Assembly (NCBI GenBank): GCA_964389005.1
Contig: CAYMCV010000101.1
Coordinates: forward strand, 1-9,360
From: CAYMCV01 sp964389005
Lineage (GTDB): Bacteria > Bacillota > Clostridia > Lachnospirales > Lachnospiraceae
Direction of reading: 5' to 3'
DNA: 9,360 nucleotides
Shown: positions 1-6,491 of the stretch, piece after piece
Numbering within the stretch: the first letter of the stretch is position 1
Layout of the letters: every line of letters begins with the position of its first letter
Program-made: the position numbers and the translations under genes
Notes under the pieces: model-generated
The model's database searches: none
Told to the model about the DNA's origin: nothing
Seen by the model: the letters and a program-made list of their open reading frames with translations, nothing else

Positions 1-659
1 ATCCTAAGGTTTTCCTTATGGATGAGCCCCTTTCCAACTTGGATGCGAAACTTCGTGTACAGATGCGTATCGAGATTGCGAAGTTACATCAGAGATTGGG
101 TACCACCATCATCTACGTTACACATGATCAGACCGAGGCTATGACACTTGGTACCAGAATCGTAGTTATGAAGGATGGCGTTATTCAGCAGGTTGACACA
201 CCGCAGAATCTGTATGACAAGCCGCAGAACCTGTTTGTTGCAGGATTCATGGGATCACCGCAGATGAACTTCCTTGATGCAACCGTAGAAGTTGTTGGCG
301 AGACTGCATATTTGAAGATTGCTGGTCACTCCATTCCGCTTCCTCCCGCCAAATCCAAGAAGTTGATTGAAGGCGGTTATGAAGGAAGAAGCGTTATCTT
401 CGGAATTCGTCCGGAAGACGTATATGACAGCGAGATGTATGTTGAGACTTCACCGATGAGCGTATTCGAATCTACCATCAAGGTATACGAGTTGCTTGGT
501 GCAGAAGTTTACTTATACTTCGATCTTGAGAACTTTGCAATGACAGCTAGAGTTGATTCCAGAACCAATGCAAGACCGGGCGATGTAATCAAATTCGCGC
601 TTGACGTTGAGAAGATTCATGTATTTGACAGAGAGACAGAGCAGGTTATCACGAACTAG
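1..659 (+). CDS. Sugar ABC transporter ATP-binding protein (MsmX/UgpC type), 5'-truncated by window edge
   Basis: This is the C-terminal part of a cytoplasmic ATPase that powers carbohydrate import ABC transporters. The open frame continues to the window edge (PKVFLMDEP), so the true start, Walker A and signature motif lie outside; the ATG at 18 is internal. Visible are Walker B (VFLMDEP), the D-loop (SNLDAKLR) and the H-loop (YVTHDQ). They are followed by the stretch VAGFMGSPQMNF, typical of the MalK/MsmX/UgpC group, and a C-terminal TOBE/OB region (IFGIRPEDV). About 219 residues are seen, of some 365-375 usual for the family. ATPases of this kind often serve several sugar permeases in Firmicutes, so the substrate cannot be read from this fragment. 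The gene ends just before a clear intrinsic terminator. Family is certain; the exact transporter is not. Confidence 0.93.
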   Translation, partial: PKVFLMDEPLSNLDAKLRVQMRIEIAKLHQRLGTTIIYVTHDQTEAMTLGTRIVVMKDGVIQQVDTPQNLYDKPQNLFVAGFMGSPQMNFLDATVEVVGETAYLKIAGHSIPLPPAKSKKLIEGGYEGRSVIFGIRPEDVYDSEMYVETSPMSVFESTIKVYELLGAEVYLYFDLENFAMTARVDSRTNARPGDVIKFALDVEKIHVFDRETEQVITN

Positions 660-683
660 TTTTGTACACATTGATTATACCAA

Positions 684-717
684 GGGGGAGGAGACTTTGT
701 CTTCTCCTCTTTTATTT
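684..717 (+). terminator. Intrinsic terminator after the sugar-ABC ATPase
   Basis: GAGGAGA (688-694) pairs with TCTCCTC (703-709) around an 8-nt loop and is followed directly by TTTTATTT. It lies about 30 nt after the stop codon of the ATPase gene, in the correct orientation to end its transcript. Confidence 0.8.
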
Positions 718-805
718 ACAGATGCAATCTGTATTTTAGAAAAGTGTGCTATTGTGGGATTATGGCAACAGAATTCCTGCGAAGGGGAGATAAAGGAGAA
801 CACCA

Positions 806-1333
806 ATGATATGTAACAGTTGTGGTGCGAGATACAATAAGAGATTAATACAGTGTCCGTATTGCGGTTATGAAGAAATCGCAGTCGCGGAGGAGGAACA
901 TCAAAAAGGAATTCGTCGGATTTCTATGCGTAAAAAGAGTTTGCCTCAATTACAGAAAAAAGCGGCAAATAACAAAGCCAAAGATTACTCCGAAATGCTG
1001 CAATTTTTAGAAGAGGAAGTCACAGAGTATTACAGTGCAACCTATAAGAAGTATTACAGTGTCGGTAGATTGGATGAGCGTTTTCGTGAGATTGACCGGA
1101 GTCGCGAGACGAACTATAGCGGAATGCGGATGACTTTGCGAGTGAGAAACTTAAACGATCCCGAGTTTGATAAATATCGGGAAGCAGTTGATGCATACGA
1201 AGACTATATAAACTATGAGCAGTGGAAAAACGCTTCGGACATCGGATATGCCGGCACATACTTATATGACATAAGAAAGACCTCCGAATCAAGAACGGAG
1301 GTCTTTCTTTATTTAAGTAAAAAGGATGGTTGA
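806..1333 (+). CDS. Small zinc-ribbon protein of unknown function
   Basis: The protein opens with a treble-clef-like zinc ribbon, MICNSCG...CPYCG, with cysteines at 3, 6, 17 and 20. A basic stretch (about 30-60) follows, then a charged, tyrosine-rich, probably helical region (about 62-145: EEEVTEYYSATYKKYYS, DAYEDYINYEQW). I see no membrane segment, although many clostridial proteins that begin with this ribbon are membrane-anchored. The start is well supported: AAAGGAG at 792-798, 7 nt before ATG. The last ~20 codons are odd because they are the sequence of a 14-bp terminator hairpin (1273-1309); the tail RKTSESRTEVFLYLSKKDG is probably not conserved. Stop triplets in the other two frames sit just before the hairpin (TGA 1267, TAA 1272), so a small indel or stop loss near the end is possible. 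Gene reality is likely; function is unknown. Confidence 0.75.
   Translation: MICNSCGARYNKRLIQCPYCGYEEIAVAEEEHQKGIRRISMRKKSLPQLQKKAANNKAKDYSEMLQFLEEEVTEYYSATYKKYYSVGRLDERFREIDRSRETNYSGMRMTLRVRNLNDPEFDKYREAVDAYEDYINYEQWKNASDIGYAGTYLYDIRKTSESRTEVFLYLSKKDG
1273..1310. terminator. Two-way intrinsic terminator overlapping the zinc-ribbon gene's 3' end
   Basis: AAGAAAGACCTCCG (1273-1286) and CGGAGGTCTTTCTT (1296-1309) form a perfect 14-bp stem with a 9-nt loop. The T-rich right arm runs into TATTT on the plus strand, and the left arm is equally T-rich when read on the minus strand. The hairpin sits between converging genes and can end both the rightward zinc-ribbon transcript and the leftward ytr-like operon, whose last stop codon is 27 nt away. 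Confidence 0.85.
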
Positions 1334-1336
1334 ATG

Positions 1337-2149
1337 TTAGTTGGATGGCGCTTTTACAGGCGCTCTGCGAATCAAAAGCGCAGTCAAGAGGTAACAAACT
1401 AGTGCGGTAGTGATGAAACAGATGTCCGTAAATAACGTGTTGGTGAACAAGTAATGAAAGAATTTTTCGGTGGCTTCCGGAAACAATACTACCGGAATCC
1501 AGACCATACCGTTTACACCCAAAACCGGAATTGCAATAGAGAAAAAGATAACCCAATACTTGCTGATTCGATAATAGAACATGGAAATGAGTGCCCCAAG
1601 ATTGAATGTCAAAAATGCATATGTGATAACCGAGATAAAATTACTAAAAAAGCCGTTAACATAAGCAAGGGATCCGGTGATACCCGGTGCAATCAGGTTG
1701 GTAATCGGAATACTGATGTTTGCCAATAGAGAGGTAACGACTGATAACGTCAGTCCGTATACAAGCAACGTGACAATTGTGGTTTTGCGTCCGATACCGT
1801 TCTGTATATAGTAACGAAAATGACTGCGTACAAATACAATTCCTATAATCAGTGTCATAATTACATAAGCAAATTCAATACCGGAAAATAAGGGATGCTC
1901 CATACTCGTATCATTACCGAGCGGATGAACGGCAGCAATTGCATCGTCTATGGATTCCGAATCTATGTTTTCCACTTCGATGGTAGCATTATCATCATTC
2001 ACAGAAACAGTGAAAGCAAACAGGTTGCATGCATACAAAACGGCAACGGTAATGAGAATCGCAGATATTAGCATCGGAGACAAGAGGATGGATTTCCAAT
2101 TATCCATGATCAGAAAAGTCAAAGCGGGTTTCATTTTTAGCTTATTCAT
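1337..2149 (-). CDS. ABC-2 type permease of a YtrA-type export operon
   Basis: This is an integral membrane subunit of 270 residues with six predicted membrane helices, at about 22-46, 90-108, 124-150, 168-191, 198-222 and 240-262. The loop between helices 1 and 2 (about 47-88) is strongly acidic and would lie outside the cell if the N-terminus is inside. Layout and size fit the ABC-2 permeases that pair with YtrB-like ATPases. The start is chosen at 2149 (MNKLKMK), because GAGGAGG then lies 9 nt upstream; an ATG two codons earlier (2155) would leave only 3 nt. The start overlaps the stop of the ATPase gene by 8 nt, pointing to translational coupling. The substrate is not visible; relatives respond to cell-wall-active peptides or handle unknown compounds. 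Confidence 0.82.
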   Translation of the reverse strand: MNKLKMKPALTFLIMDNWKSILLSPMLISAILITVAVLYACNLFAFTVSVNDDNATIEVENIDSESIDDAIAAVHPLGNDTSMEHPLFSGIEFAYVIMTLIIGIVFVRSHFRYYIQNGIGRKTTIVTLLVYGLTLSVVTSLLANISIPITNLIAPGITGSLAYVNGFFSNFISVITYAFLTFNLGALISMFYYRISKYWVIFFSIAIPVLGVNGMVWIPVVLFPEATEKFFHYLFTNTLFTDICFITTALVCYLLTALLIRRAPVKAPSN

Positions 2150-3008
2150 TTGCATTCTCCTCCTCGTTCATTCTTTGAATAAAATAATCTTGCAAACTGA
2201 TACTGCTGATTTCGAGTCCGGCAGGAACTGCTTCGCTTGGAAGCTGCCCCTGGATGCTGACGCTCTTTAACCCACCAAGGCAATTGGTATGAATTATCGT
2301 CTTACCTTCGATAAAAGCGTCCACCGCCGCTGCGGGCCCTGAGACACAGTAACAATTACTCTTGAGCGTTTCGTTGTCCTGATTGGTCAGAACTTTGCCG
2401 TTACGAATGATGATGGTATATTCGGTCAAATTCTCAATTTCCTGAATTAAATGTGTAGAGATGACGGCGCAAAACGGTTTCTCGCTGAATTTCTCCAACA
2501 ACAATCGATAAAAAATGTCACGATTACTTGCATCGAGTCCCAATACGGGTTCATCAAGCAAGAGATAATCGGCATTACATGAGAGCGCCAGTACCAGTCG
2601 GAAGAGACTTTGCTGTCCGGTGGAAAGCGCCGGTATCTTTTTATTCGGGTTCAAATGGAATTTATCCATCAAACGATTCGCATATGCGATGTCAAAATCA
2701 GGATAAAAAATCGGTGTATACTTCAAAATCTTTTTTAACTTCATATCCTCCGGATAGAGATTGGCATCACCCATCATGAAGACTTTACCGAGTGCGCGGT
2801 CGTTATCTTCAACCGCTTCGCCGTCAATTAAGATTTGTCCGCTGCTTACATATAGGCGGTTGCTGATTAAATTCATCAGTGTGGTTTTGCCGGCCCCGTT
2901 GTTTCCGAGAAGCCCGTAGATGTGTTCCTTCTCAAAAGTCAGCGAGACTTGATCAAGCGCGGTGGTCTTCTTGAAGGACTTGGAGACATTCTTTATTTCA
3001 ATTCCCAT
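2142..3008 (-). CDS. ABC transporter ATP-binding protein (YtrB-like)
   Basis: This cytoplasmic ATPase subunit (288 residues) would energise the permease encoded next to it. Motifs are complete: Walker A GNNGAGKT (35-42), signature LSTGQ (128-132), Walker B YLLLDEP (148-154), D-loop GLDAS and switch histidine H186 (STHL). After the nucleotide-binding domain (to about 207) comes an ~80-residue C-terminal extension, as in other YtrB/EcsA-like ATPases. ATG at 3008 is preferred because AAAGGAG lies 8 nt upstream; the longer frame to 3026 needs a TTG that overlaps this ribosome site. The start overlaps the GntR gene stop by 11 nt, so the two are one transcript. Family is certain; the exported or sensed compound is unknown. 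Confidence 0.93.
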   Translation of the reverse strand: MGIEIKNVSKSFKKTTALDQVSLTFEKEHIYGLLGNNGAGKTTLMNLISNRLYVSSGQILIDGEAVEDNDRALGKVFMMGDANLYPEDMKLKKILKYTPIFYPDFDIAYANRLMDKFHLNPNKKIPALSTGQQSLFRLVLALSCNADYLLLDEPVLGLDASNRDIFYRLLLEKFSEKPFCAVISTHLIQEIENLTEYTIIIRNGKVLTNQDNETLKSNCYCVSGPAAAVDAFIEGKTIIHTNCLGGLKSVSIQGQLPSEAVPAGLEISSISLQDYFIQRMNEEENANE

Positions 3009-3369
3009 GGTTTTCACTCCTTTCAATCATTTCAATCAATTCGTCGCTGCTGATTTGAAGGCGTTTTGCTTCCTCCAGCATCGGCGCAATCAGTTTCTCA
3101 TAGAACAATTCTTTTCTCTGCGTTAAAAGTTGCTTGGTTGCATTACTGCTGACAAACATACCCACACCTCTTTTCTTATACAGTAGTCCTTCGTCGACCA
3201 AAAGGTTGACCCCTTTGAGTGCCGTCGCAGGATTGATTTTGTAAGTTACCGAAAATTCGGTAATTGACGGAACCTGTGATTCCTCCGGATAGGCTCCGCT
3301 GATGATACCGTCCTTGATGGTATCTGCAATTTGCAGAAAGATCGGTCGTTCTTCATTCAACGAATTCAT
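2998..3369 (-). CDS. GntR-family transcriptional regulator, YtrA subfamily
   Basis: At 123 residues this is the short GntR form. It has an N-terminal winged helix (about 8-75: IFLQIADTIKDGI, VPSITEFSVTYKINPATALKGV, then the wing RGVGMFV) and only a ~45-residue helical tail for dimerisation, with no ligand-binding FCD or UTRA domain. This architecture defines YtrA-type repressors, which sit at the head of ABC exporter operons and repress them; the Bacillus subtilis ytr operon responds to some cell-wall antibiotics. The ribosome site GGAGGAG is close upstream of ATG. It is the first gene of a three-gene operon with the ATPase and permease. A near-perfect palindrome at the predicted transcription start is the likely self-operator. 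Confidence 0.92.
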   Translation of the reverse strand: MNSLNEERPIFLQIADTIKDGIISGAYPEESQVPSITEFSVTYKINPATALKGVNLLVDEGLLYKKRGVGMFVSSNATKQLLTQRKELFYEKLIAPMLEEAKRLQISSDELIEMIERSENHGN

Positions 3370-3385
3370 GCAACTCCTCCTCTCT

Positions 3386-3411
3386 TAGTTAATTAGTTGA
3401 CTAACTAACTA
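3386..3411. promoter_or_regulatory. Predicted operator for the YtrA-type repressor
   Basis: Left arm TAGTTAATTAGT (3386-3397) and right arm ACTAACTAACTA (3400-3411) are inverted repeats matching at 11 of 12 positions around a TG centre. The site covers the predicted transcription start and early leader of the repressor gene, where binding would block transcription. GntR/YtrA proteins bind such two-fold symmetric sites as dimers. The assignment is inferred from position and symmetry. Confidence 0.72.
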
Positions 3412-3418
3412 TAAGACG

Positions 3419-3446
3419 ATAATACCACGTAATTTTTATATGTCAA
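3419..3446 (-). promoter_or_regulatory. Sigma-A-type promoter of the ytr-like operon
   Basis: Read on the minus strand, -35 TTGACA (3446-3441) is a perfect match. It is followed after 16 nt by TATTAT (3424-3419) as the -10 box. The predicted transcript starts near 3412, about 43 nt before the repressor start codon and at the edge of the palindromic operator. Confidence 0.8.
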
Positions 3447-3538
3447 GAGATTTTTAGATAAAAATTGTGATACATTTTGATTGTGTGCATCCAAAGTGGG
3501 TAATTTTGGCTGATAATTCATATTGAAAAGATGTTTCG

Positions 3539-3567
3539 TTGACAAAAGTACAAAAAAAAAGTATACT
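3539..3567 (+). promoter_or_regulatory. Sigma-A-type promoter of the SRP RNA gene
   Basis: TTGACA (3539-3544), a 17-nt A-rich spacer and TATACT (3562-3567) form a near-consensus strong promoter, as expected for an abundant stable RNA. The predicted start at about 3574 coincides with the first bases that pair with the RNA's 3' end. Confidence 0.88.
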
Positions 3568-3573
3568 TTGAAT

Positions 3574-3842
3574 TGTCGTGCAGCCGGGGCGTTAGCGGTG
3601 CCCTGTACCCACATCGCTTTAGTGGGGGTGATGTTGAACAGAGAGTTTTGGCCGATATAGCCGCCCTTTGCAAGTGGCGTTGAAGTTTGGGTCTTACGCG
3701 ACGGAAATCTACGAACCGTGTCAGGTTGGGAACAAAGCAGCACTAAGTAGAACCTTCCGGGTGCCGTGAGGTCACCTGGACCTAGTTAACTGCAGAGGTA
3801 ACGTGTATCGGTGTCGCTCGACGGGATACGCACGACATTTTT
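3574..3842 (+). ncRNA. ffs: Signal recognition particle RNA, large (Alu-containing) bacterial type
   Basis: This is the RNA scaffold of the signal recognition particle, which binds Ffh and targets membrane and secreted proteins. The S-domain core is plain: GTCAGG (3720-3725) opposite AGCAGC (3736-3741), closed by TTG and CAA with a GGAA tetraloop (3729-3732). The 5' part carries the Alu-domain signature GCCGGGGCGTTAGC with GGTGCCCTGTA. The ends pair, TGTCGTGC (3574-3581) with GCACGACA (3830-3837), and a T-run follows, giving about 265 nt, like the Bacillus scRNA. It has its own strong promoter. The exact mature ends are an estimate. Confidence 0.93.
3802..3842 (+). terminator. 3' hairpin and T-run of the SRP RNA
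   Basis: GTATC (3805-3809) pairs with GATAC (3825-3829), extended by CGT/ACG across a 2-nt bulge and capped by a small GTC/GAC stem. ATTTTT follows at 3837-3842 after the GCACGAC end strand. It probably serves as the terminator; the stem is imperfect and the T-run short, so some readthrough into the downstream gene is plausible. Confidence 0.5.
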
Positions 3843-3859
3843 GTATCTGAAGGAACTGT

Positions 3860-4693
3860 TTGCGTGAAAGAAAAGGCGCGGAAGAAATGAAAGAGAATTT
3901 TTCCAACGAAATCTTATATTATACGTTTCCGGAATTAGAACAATATGATTTTATGAGGCATGCGTTTTCCTCACGTGAGGGTGGTGTAAGCCAAGGTTAT
4001 TATTCGTCGATGAATTTGGGAATCAATACGCCGGATGAGCGTACAAATGTCGAAGAAAATTACCGATTGTTCTGTGCGGCGACGGGATTTGATGTTGAGC
4101 GGATTGTACTGGCACAATTACAGCACGGCGCAAATGTGCGCGTGGTTACGGATAAGGATGCCGGGAAGGGATTATGGAAACCATTTGATTATGAGAATAT
4201 TGACGGTCTGGTAACCAATGAACCGAATTTGATTTTGACAGCCACGTTTGCGGATTGTGTTCCGGTGTTTTTCGTAGATCCGGTAAAGAAAGCGGTTGGC
4301 ATTGCACATTCCGGTTGGCGCGGATGCGTCAAAGAAATTTCCGCGAAGATGATTCATACGATGGAGCGCGCATATGAATCTGATGCCGGGGACATACTGG
4401 CAGCAATCGGACCGTCCATCGGTGGTTGCTGTTTTGAAGTATCGGAAGACACTTATTACGATTTCACGGATATGCCGTACTTTAGCGAAGATTGGTGCTA
4501 TCTCAATTCGCAGGGGAACTATGAAATCGATTTATGGAAGGTGATTCGTGCGACGCTCATCGAAAATGGCGTTACAGAAGAGCATATCACAATTTCCGGT
4601 CTGTGTACGAAGTGCAATCCGGATATCTTTTTCTCACATCGCGCATCCAAGGGGAAACGCGGCACCATGGCGGGTATGATTGCATTAAGATAA
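3860..4693 (+). CDS. pgeF: Purine nucleoside phosphorylase / peptidoglycan editing factor (PgeF, YlmD/YfiH/LACC1 family)
   Basis: Members are cytoplasmic, zinc-dependent enzymes. YlmD, YfiH and human LACC1 phosphorolyse and deaminate purine nucleosides; in Escherichia coli the gene also limits wrong amino acids in peptidoglycan precursors. The zinc and active-site residues are present: H89 (QLQHG), C133 (FADCVPVFF) and H150 (AHSGWRG), plus the late motifs GPSIGGCCFEV and SGLCTKCNPDIFFSHR. At 277 residues it has normal length. Two starts compete. TTG at 3860 has GAAGGA 5 nt upstream; ATG at 3887 has only a poorly spaced AAAAGG but begins nearer the conserved region. I list the TTG start without certainty. 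The gene begins within about 20-45 nt of the SRP RNA T-run and has no clear promoter of its own, so it may depend on readthrough. Confidence 0.93.
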   Translation: MRERKGAEEMKENFSNEILYYTFPELEQYDFMRHAFSSREGGVSQGYYSSMNLGINTPDERTNVEENYRLFCAATGFDVERIVLAQLQHGANVRVVTDKDAGKGLWKPFDYENIDGLVTNEPNLILTATFADCVPVFFVDPVKKAVGIAHSGWRGCVKEISAKMIHTMERAYESDAGDILAAIGPSIGGCCFEVSEDTYYDFTDMPYFSEDWCYLNSQGNYEIDLWKVIRATLIENGVTEEHITISGLCTKCNPDIFFSHRASKGKRGTMAGMIALR

Positions 4694-4714
4694 AAAAGAC
4701 ACGAATGTCACTTT
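4692..4714 (-). terminator. Possible weak terminator of the LOG-family gene
   Basis: On the minus strand GACA-TTCG-TGTC forms a short stem with a stable UUCG-type loop, overlapping the stop codon. TTTTTT follows, which can also pair with the upstream AAAG. The core stem is only 4 bp, so efficiency is doubtful. Confidence 0.35.
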
Positions 4715-5295
4715 GAAGACTGCGGATATTTCATTTGCTCGAAATCGATTTTCTCCGGTTGATAAAGCGACAGGTAAGTCAGCACATCTTCAATTGAGTC
4801 AGAGAAATGAAAAAGCCCTGCGCAGGATTGTGCCGCAAAACCGGCATCCATGGTTTCGCGAAGCATGGTGTGCATCGTGTCATAATAATGATTGATATTT
4901 AGGACGACAATTGCTTTGGAATGTCGTCCTAATTGTTTGAGTGTCAGAATTTCGAAGAATTCTTCATATGTTCCGAGACCGCCCGGCAACATGACAAAGG
5001 CGTCAGAATTGTCCTCCATGAGCTGCTTGCGTTCGCGCATGGTTTCTGTATAGATAAAATTGCTGCAGTCCGAATAAAGAATATCTCCTATATGAAAAAA
5101 GGACGGCGCAATGCCGAGAATCTCTCCATTTTGCGAACTTACACCACGTGCGACAGCACCCATCAGACCGTGTGCCCCTCCGCCAAAGACAAGGGAGTGA
5201 CCGCGATCGGATAGTGCAATGCCGAAGTCATAAGCATTAGTCATATATACAGTATCGATTTGATCGCTTGATGCGCCGTAAATACATATTCTCAT
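4708..5295 (-). CDS. LOG-family nucleotide 5'-monophosphate phosphoribohydrolase (TIGR00730 type)
   Basis: LOG proteins are cytoplasmic Rossmann-fold enzymes that release the base from nucleoside 5'-monophosphates: cytokinin nucleotides in plants, and AMP-like substrates in tested bacterial members. The frame shows the family marks: N-terminal ICIYGASS, phosphate-binding GGGAHGLMGAVARG (38-51), the METMRERK-like catalytic region (T85-K90) and PGGLGTYEE (104-112). Length, 195 residues, is typical. The start at 5295 has only a weak GGTGG ribosome site 4 nt upstream, preceded by a small GC hairpin (5306-5320). It converges with the pgeF-type gene, with 14 nt between stops. The true substrate in this organism is unknown; older annotations of this family as lysine decarboxylase are wrong. 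Confidence 0.92.
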   Translation of the reverse strand: MRICIYGASSDQIDTVYMTNAYDFGIALSDRGHSLVFGGGAHGLMGAVARGVSSQNGEILGIAPSFFHIGDILYSDCSNFIYTETMRERKQLMEDNSDAFVMLPGGLGTYEEFFEILTLKQLGRHSKAIVVLNINHYYDTMHTMLRETMDAGFAAQSCAGLFHFSDSIEDVLTYLSLYQPEKIDFEQMKYPQSSK

Positions 5296-5305
5296 AAAAC
5301 CACCC

Positions 5306-5320
5306 GCCCGAAAATCGGGC
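5306..5320 (-). promoter_or_regulatory. Short GC hairpin in the leader of the LOG-family gene
   Basis: GCCCGA (5306-5311) and TCGGGC (5315-5320) are perfect inverted repeats around a 3-nt loop. In the minus-strand transcript the hairpin ends immediately before the weak GGGTGG ribosome site and could affect initiation. Neither strand has a following T-run, so it is not a standard terminator. Confidence 0.35.
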
Positions 5321-5363
5321 CCTTTCTATGTCTGATTGGTAAGAGAGATTGATCGAAAACTTC

Positions 5364-5401
5364 AAGAACAAGTGTAACATGAAGCACTTCATAAGAACAA
5401 G
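5364..5401. promoter_or_regulatory. Palindrome flanked by direct repeats between divergent genes
   Basis: ATGAAG (5379-5384) and CTTCAT (5387-5392) form a perfect inverted repeat with a CA centre. A 9-bp direct repeat, AAGAACAAG, lies on either side (5364-5372 and 5393-5401). The element is in the ~200-bp spacer between the LOG gene and the Tim44-like gene, upstream of the latter's promoter. It resembles a protein-binding site; no regulator is identified. Confidence 0.4.
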
Positions 5402-5438
5402 AACTTTTATATATTCACTTAGAGAATGTCATCTTCTC

Positions 5439-5468
5439 TTGCGTTCATCTGTCATTCAATGTTATAAT
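5439..5468 (+). promoter_or_regulatory. Probable promoter of the Tim44-like gene
   Basis: A perfect -10 TATAAT lies at 5463-5468. TTGCGT (5439-5444) at an 18-nt spacing is a weak -35 match. The predicted start near 5475 leaves a leader of about 23 nt containing the ribosome site AAAGGAGGGG (5481-5490). Confidence 0.55.
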
Positions 5469-5497
5469 TTATGCAGTTAAAAAGGAGGGGATGTCGG

Positions 5498-6481
5498 ATG
5501 GCTGTTGAAATTCATATTGATAAAGACCCGGAGGATATGACGCAAGATGAGCAAATTGCGGAGGCGCTTATTTCTGTTGTATCAAAAGACCTCAATCAGG
5601 AACGTATAGGACGTGATAAAGAGGCAGAACGACTTATGACGCAGATAATAATCGGAACTGCTGTTTTTGTTGTCATCGTTGTTGTTGTAGGATTAATTAA
5701 ACAAAGACGTGAGTGGAAGATGAAATACAGAACTGCTTTACCGGAAAGTGATAACGATACTACATCTTGGCCCGACGAGGAAGACACTACAAAATATGGA
5801 CCGGTACGCGCTCAACAGACGGTGGTTCTTAGTCATAATGCCGTGAAACCGGAGGACGAAGTAAAGAAGAATCTGCCGTCGAATCGAAACAGAGAAGTGG
5901 AGCGCTTAATTCAACAGAGAGATCCTTTATTCTCTGCCGACCACTTTATAACATATGCGCAAAAAGTTTATTTGAGTTATGAAGATGCCGAAGCAGATGG
6001 GAATTTATCGTTAATTACGAATCTTTTGAGCATTGATTTTTATGCTGTAGTCGAAAAGCAGATCAAGATGAGAGAAGAAGTCGGTATTGTTACCAAAAGA
6101 GAGGGCATCAATATCGTAAAAGCGCATCTGTCAGATTACAAAAAAAGTAAAGCATACGAGTTTGTTACGGTTACAGTTGTTTCGCAGATGGTGGAATATC
6201 AATATACAAAGACAGAGAATCGGGTAATCAAAGGTCACAGAGGAACGATGGTTTACAAACGTCATTATATGAAGTTTGCACGTTCGCTATCTGCTTTTAC
6301 CGATCAACCGGAAGAGGAAACAGCACTTACTTGTCCGAACTGCGGGGCTCCGCTTGATGAGGGCAACTTTGATGTATGTTCCTTCTGTGGTTCCGTCGTG
6401 CATCATGATAACTACAATTGGATTCTTTCGGATTTTGGCATCATTGATGTGGATACGACCGATGAGGGAGTGAAGGCATAA
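5498..6481 (+). CDS. Membrane-anchored Tim44-like domain protein with C-terminal zinc ribbon
   Basis: A charged N-terminus (1-47) leads to one membrane helix (about 48-67, IIIGTAVFVVIVVVVGLI), then a low-complexity acidic linker (80-125). A Tim44/NTF2-like domain follows (about 135-268: DPLFSADHFITYAQKVYLSYEDAEADG...), and a zinc ribbon with C279, C282, C294 and C297 (CPNCG...CSFCG) completes the protein. Bacterial Tim44-like proteins are membrane-associated with largely unknown roles; the mitochondrial homologue anchors the import motor. The cysteine ribbon suggests that the C-terminal part is cytoplasmic. ATG at 5498 is chosen because AAAGGAGGGG lies 7 nt upstream; the in-frame ATG at 5471 precedes this site and has none of its own. 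The gene appears to be transcribed alone. Domain assignment is good; function is open. Confidence 0.82.
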   Translation: MAVEIHIDKDPEDMTQDEQIAEALISVVSKDLNQERIGRDKEAERLMTQIIIGTAVFVVIVVVVGLIKQRREWKMKYRTALPESDNDTTSWPDEEDTTKYGPVRAQQTVVLSHNAVKPEDEVKKNLPSNRNREVERLIQQRDPLFSADHFITYAQKVYLSYEDAEADGNLSLITNLLSIDFYAVVEKQIKMREEVGIVTKREGINIVKAHLSDYKKSKAYEFVTVTVVSQMVEYQYTKTENRVIKGHRGTMVYKRHYMKFARSLSAFTDQPEEETALTCPNCGAPLDEGNFDVCSFCGSVVHHDNYNWILSDFGIIDVDTTDEGVKA

Positions 6482-6491
6482 AGTTCACACT

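Noticed and set aside
1020..1556. 178-residue minus-strand frame over the zinc-ribbon gene and permease end
   Set aside because: It crosses the terminator and two supported genes, and its composition is shadow-like.
3405..3743. 112-residue open frame on the minus strand
   Set aside because: It lies across the SRP RNA and its promoter, has no ribosome site and looks like no protein; it is a shadow of the RNA gene.
6482..6491. Terminator between the converging Tim44-like and kinase genes
   Set aside because: Only 10 nt separate the stops, and I found no hairpin with a T-run on either strand there.
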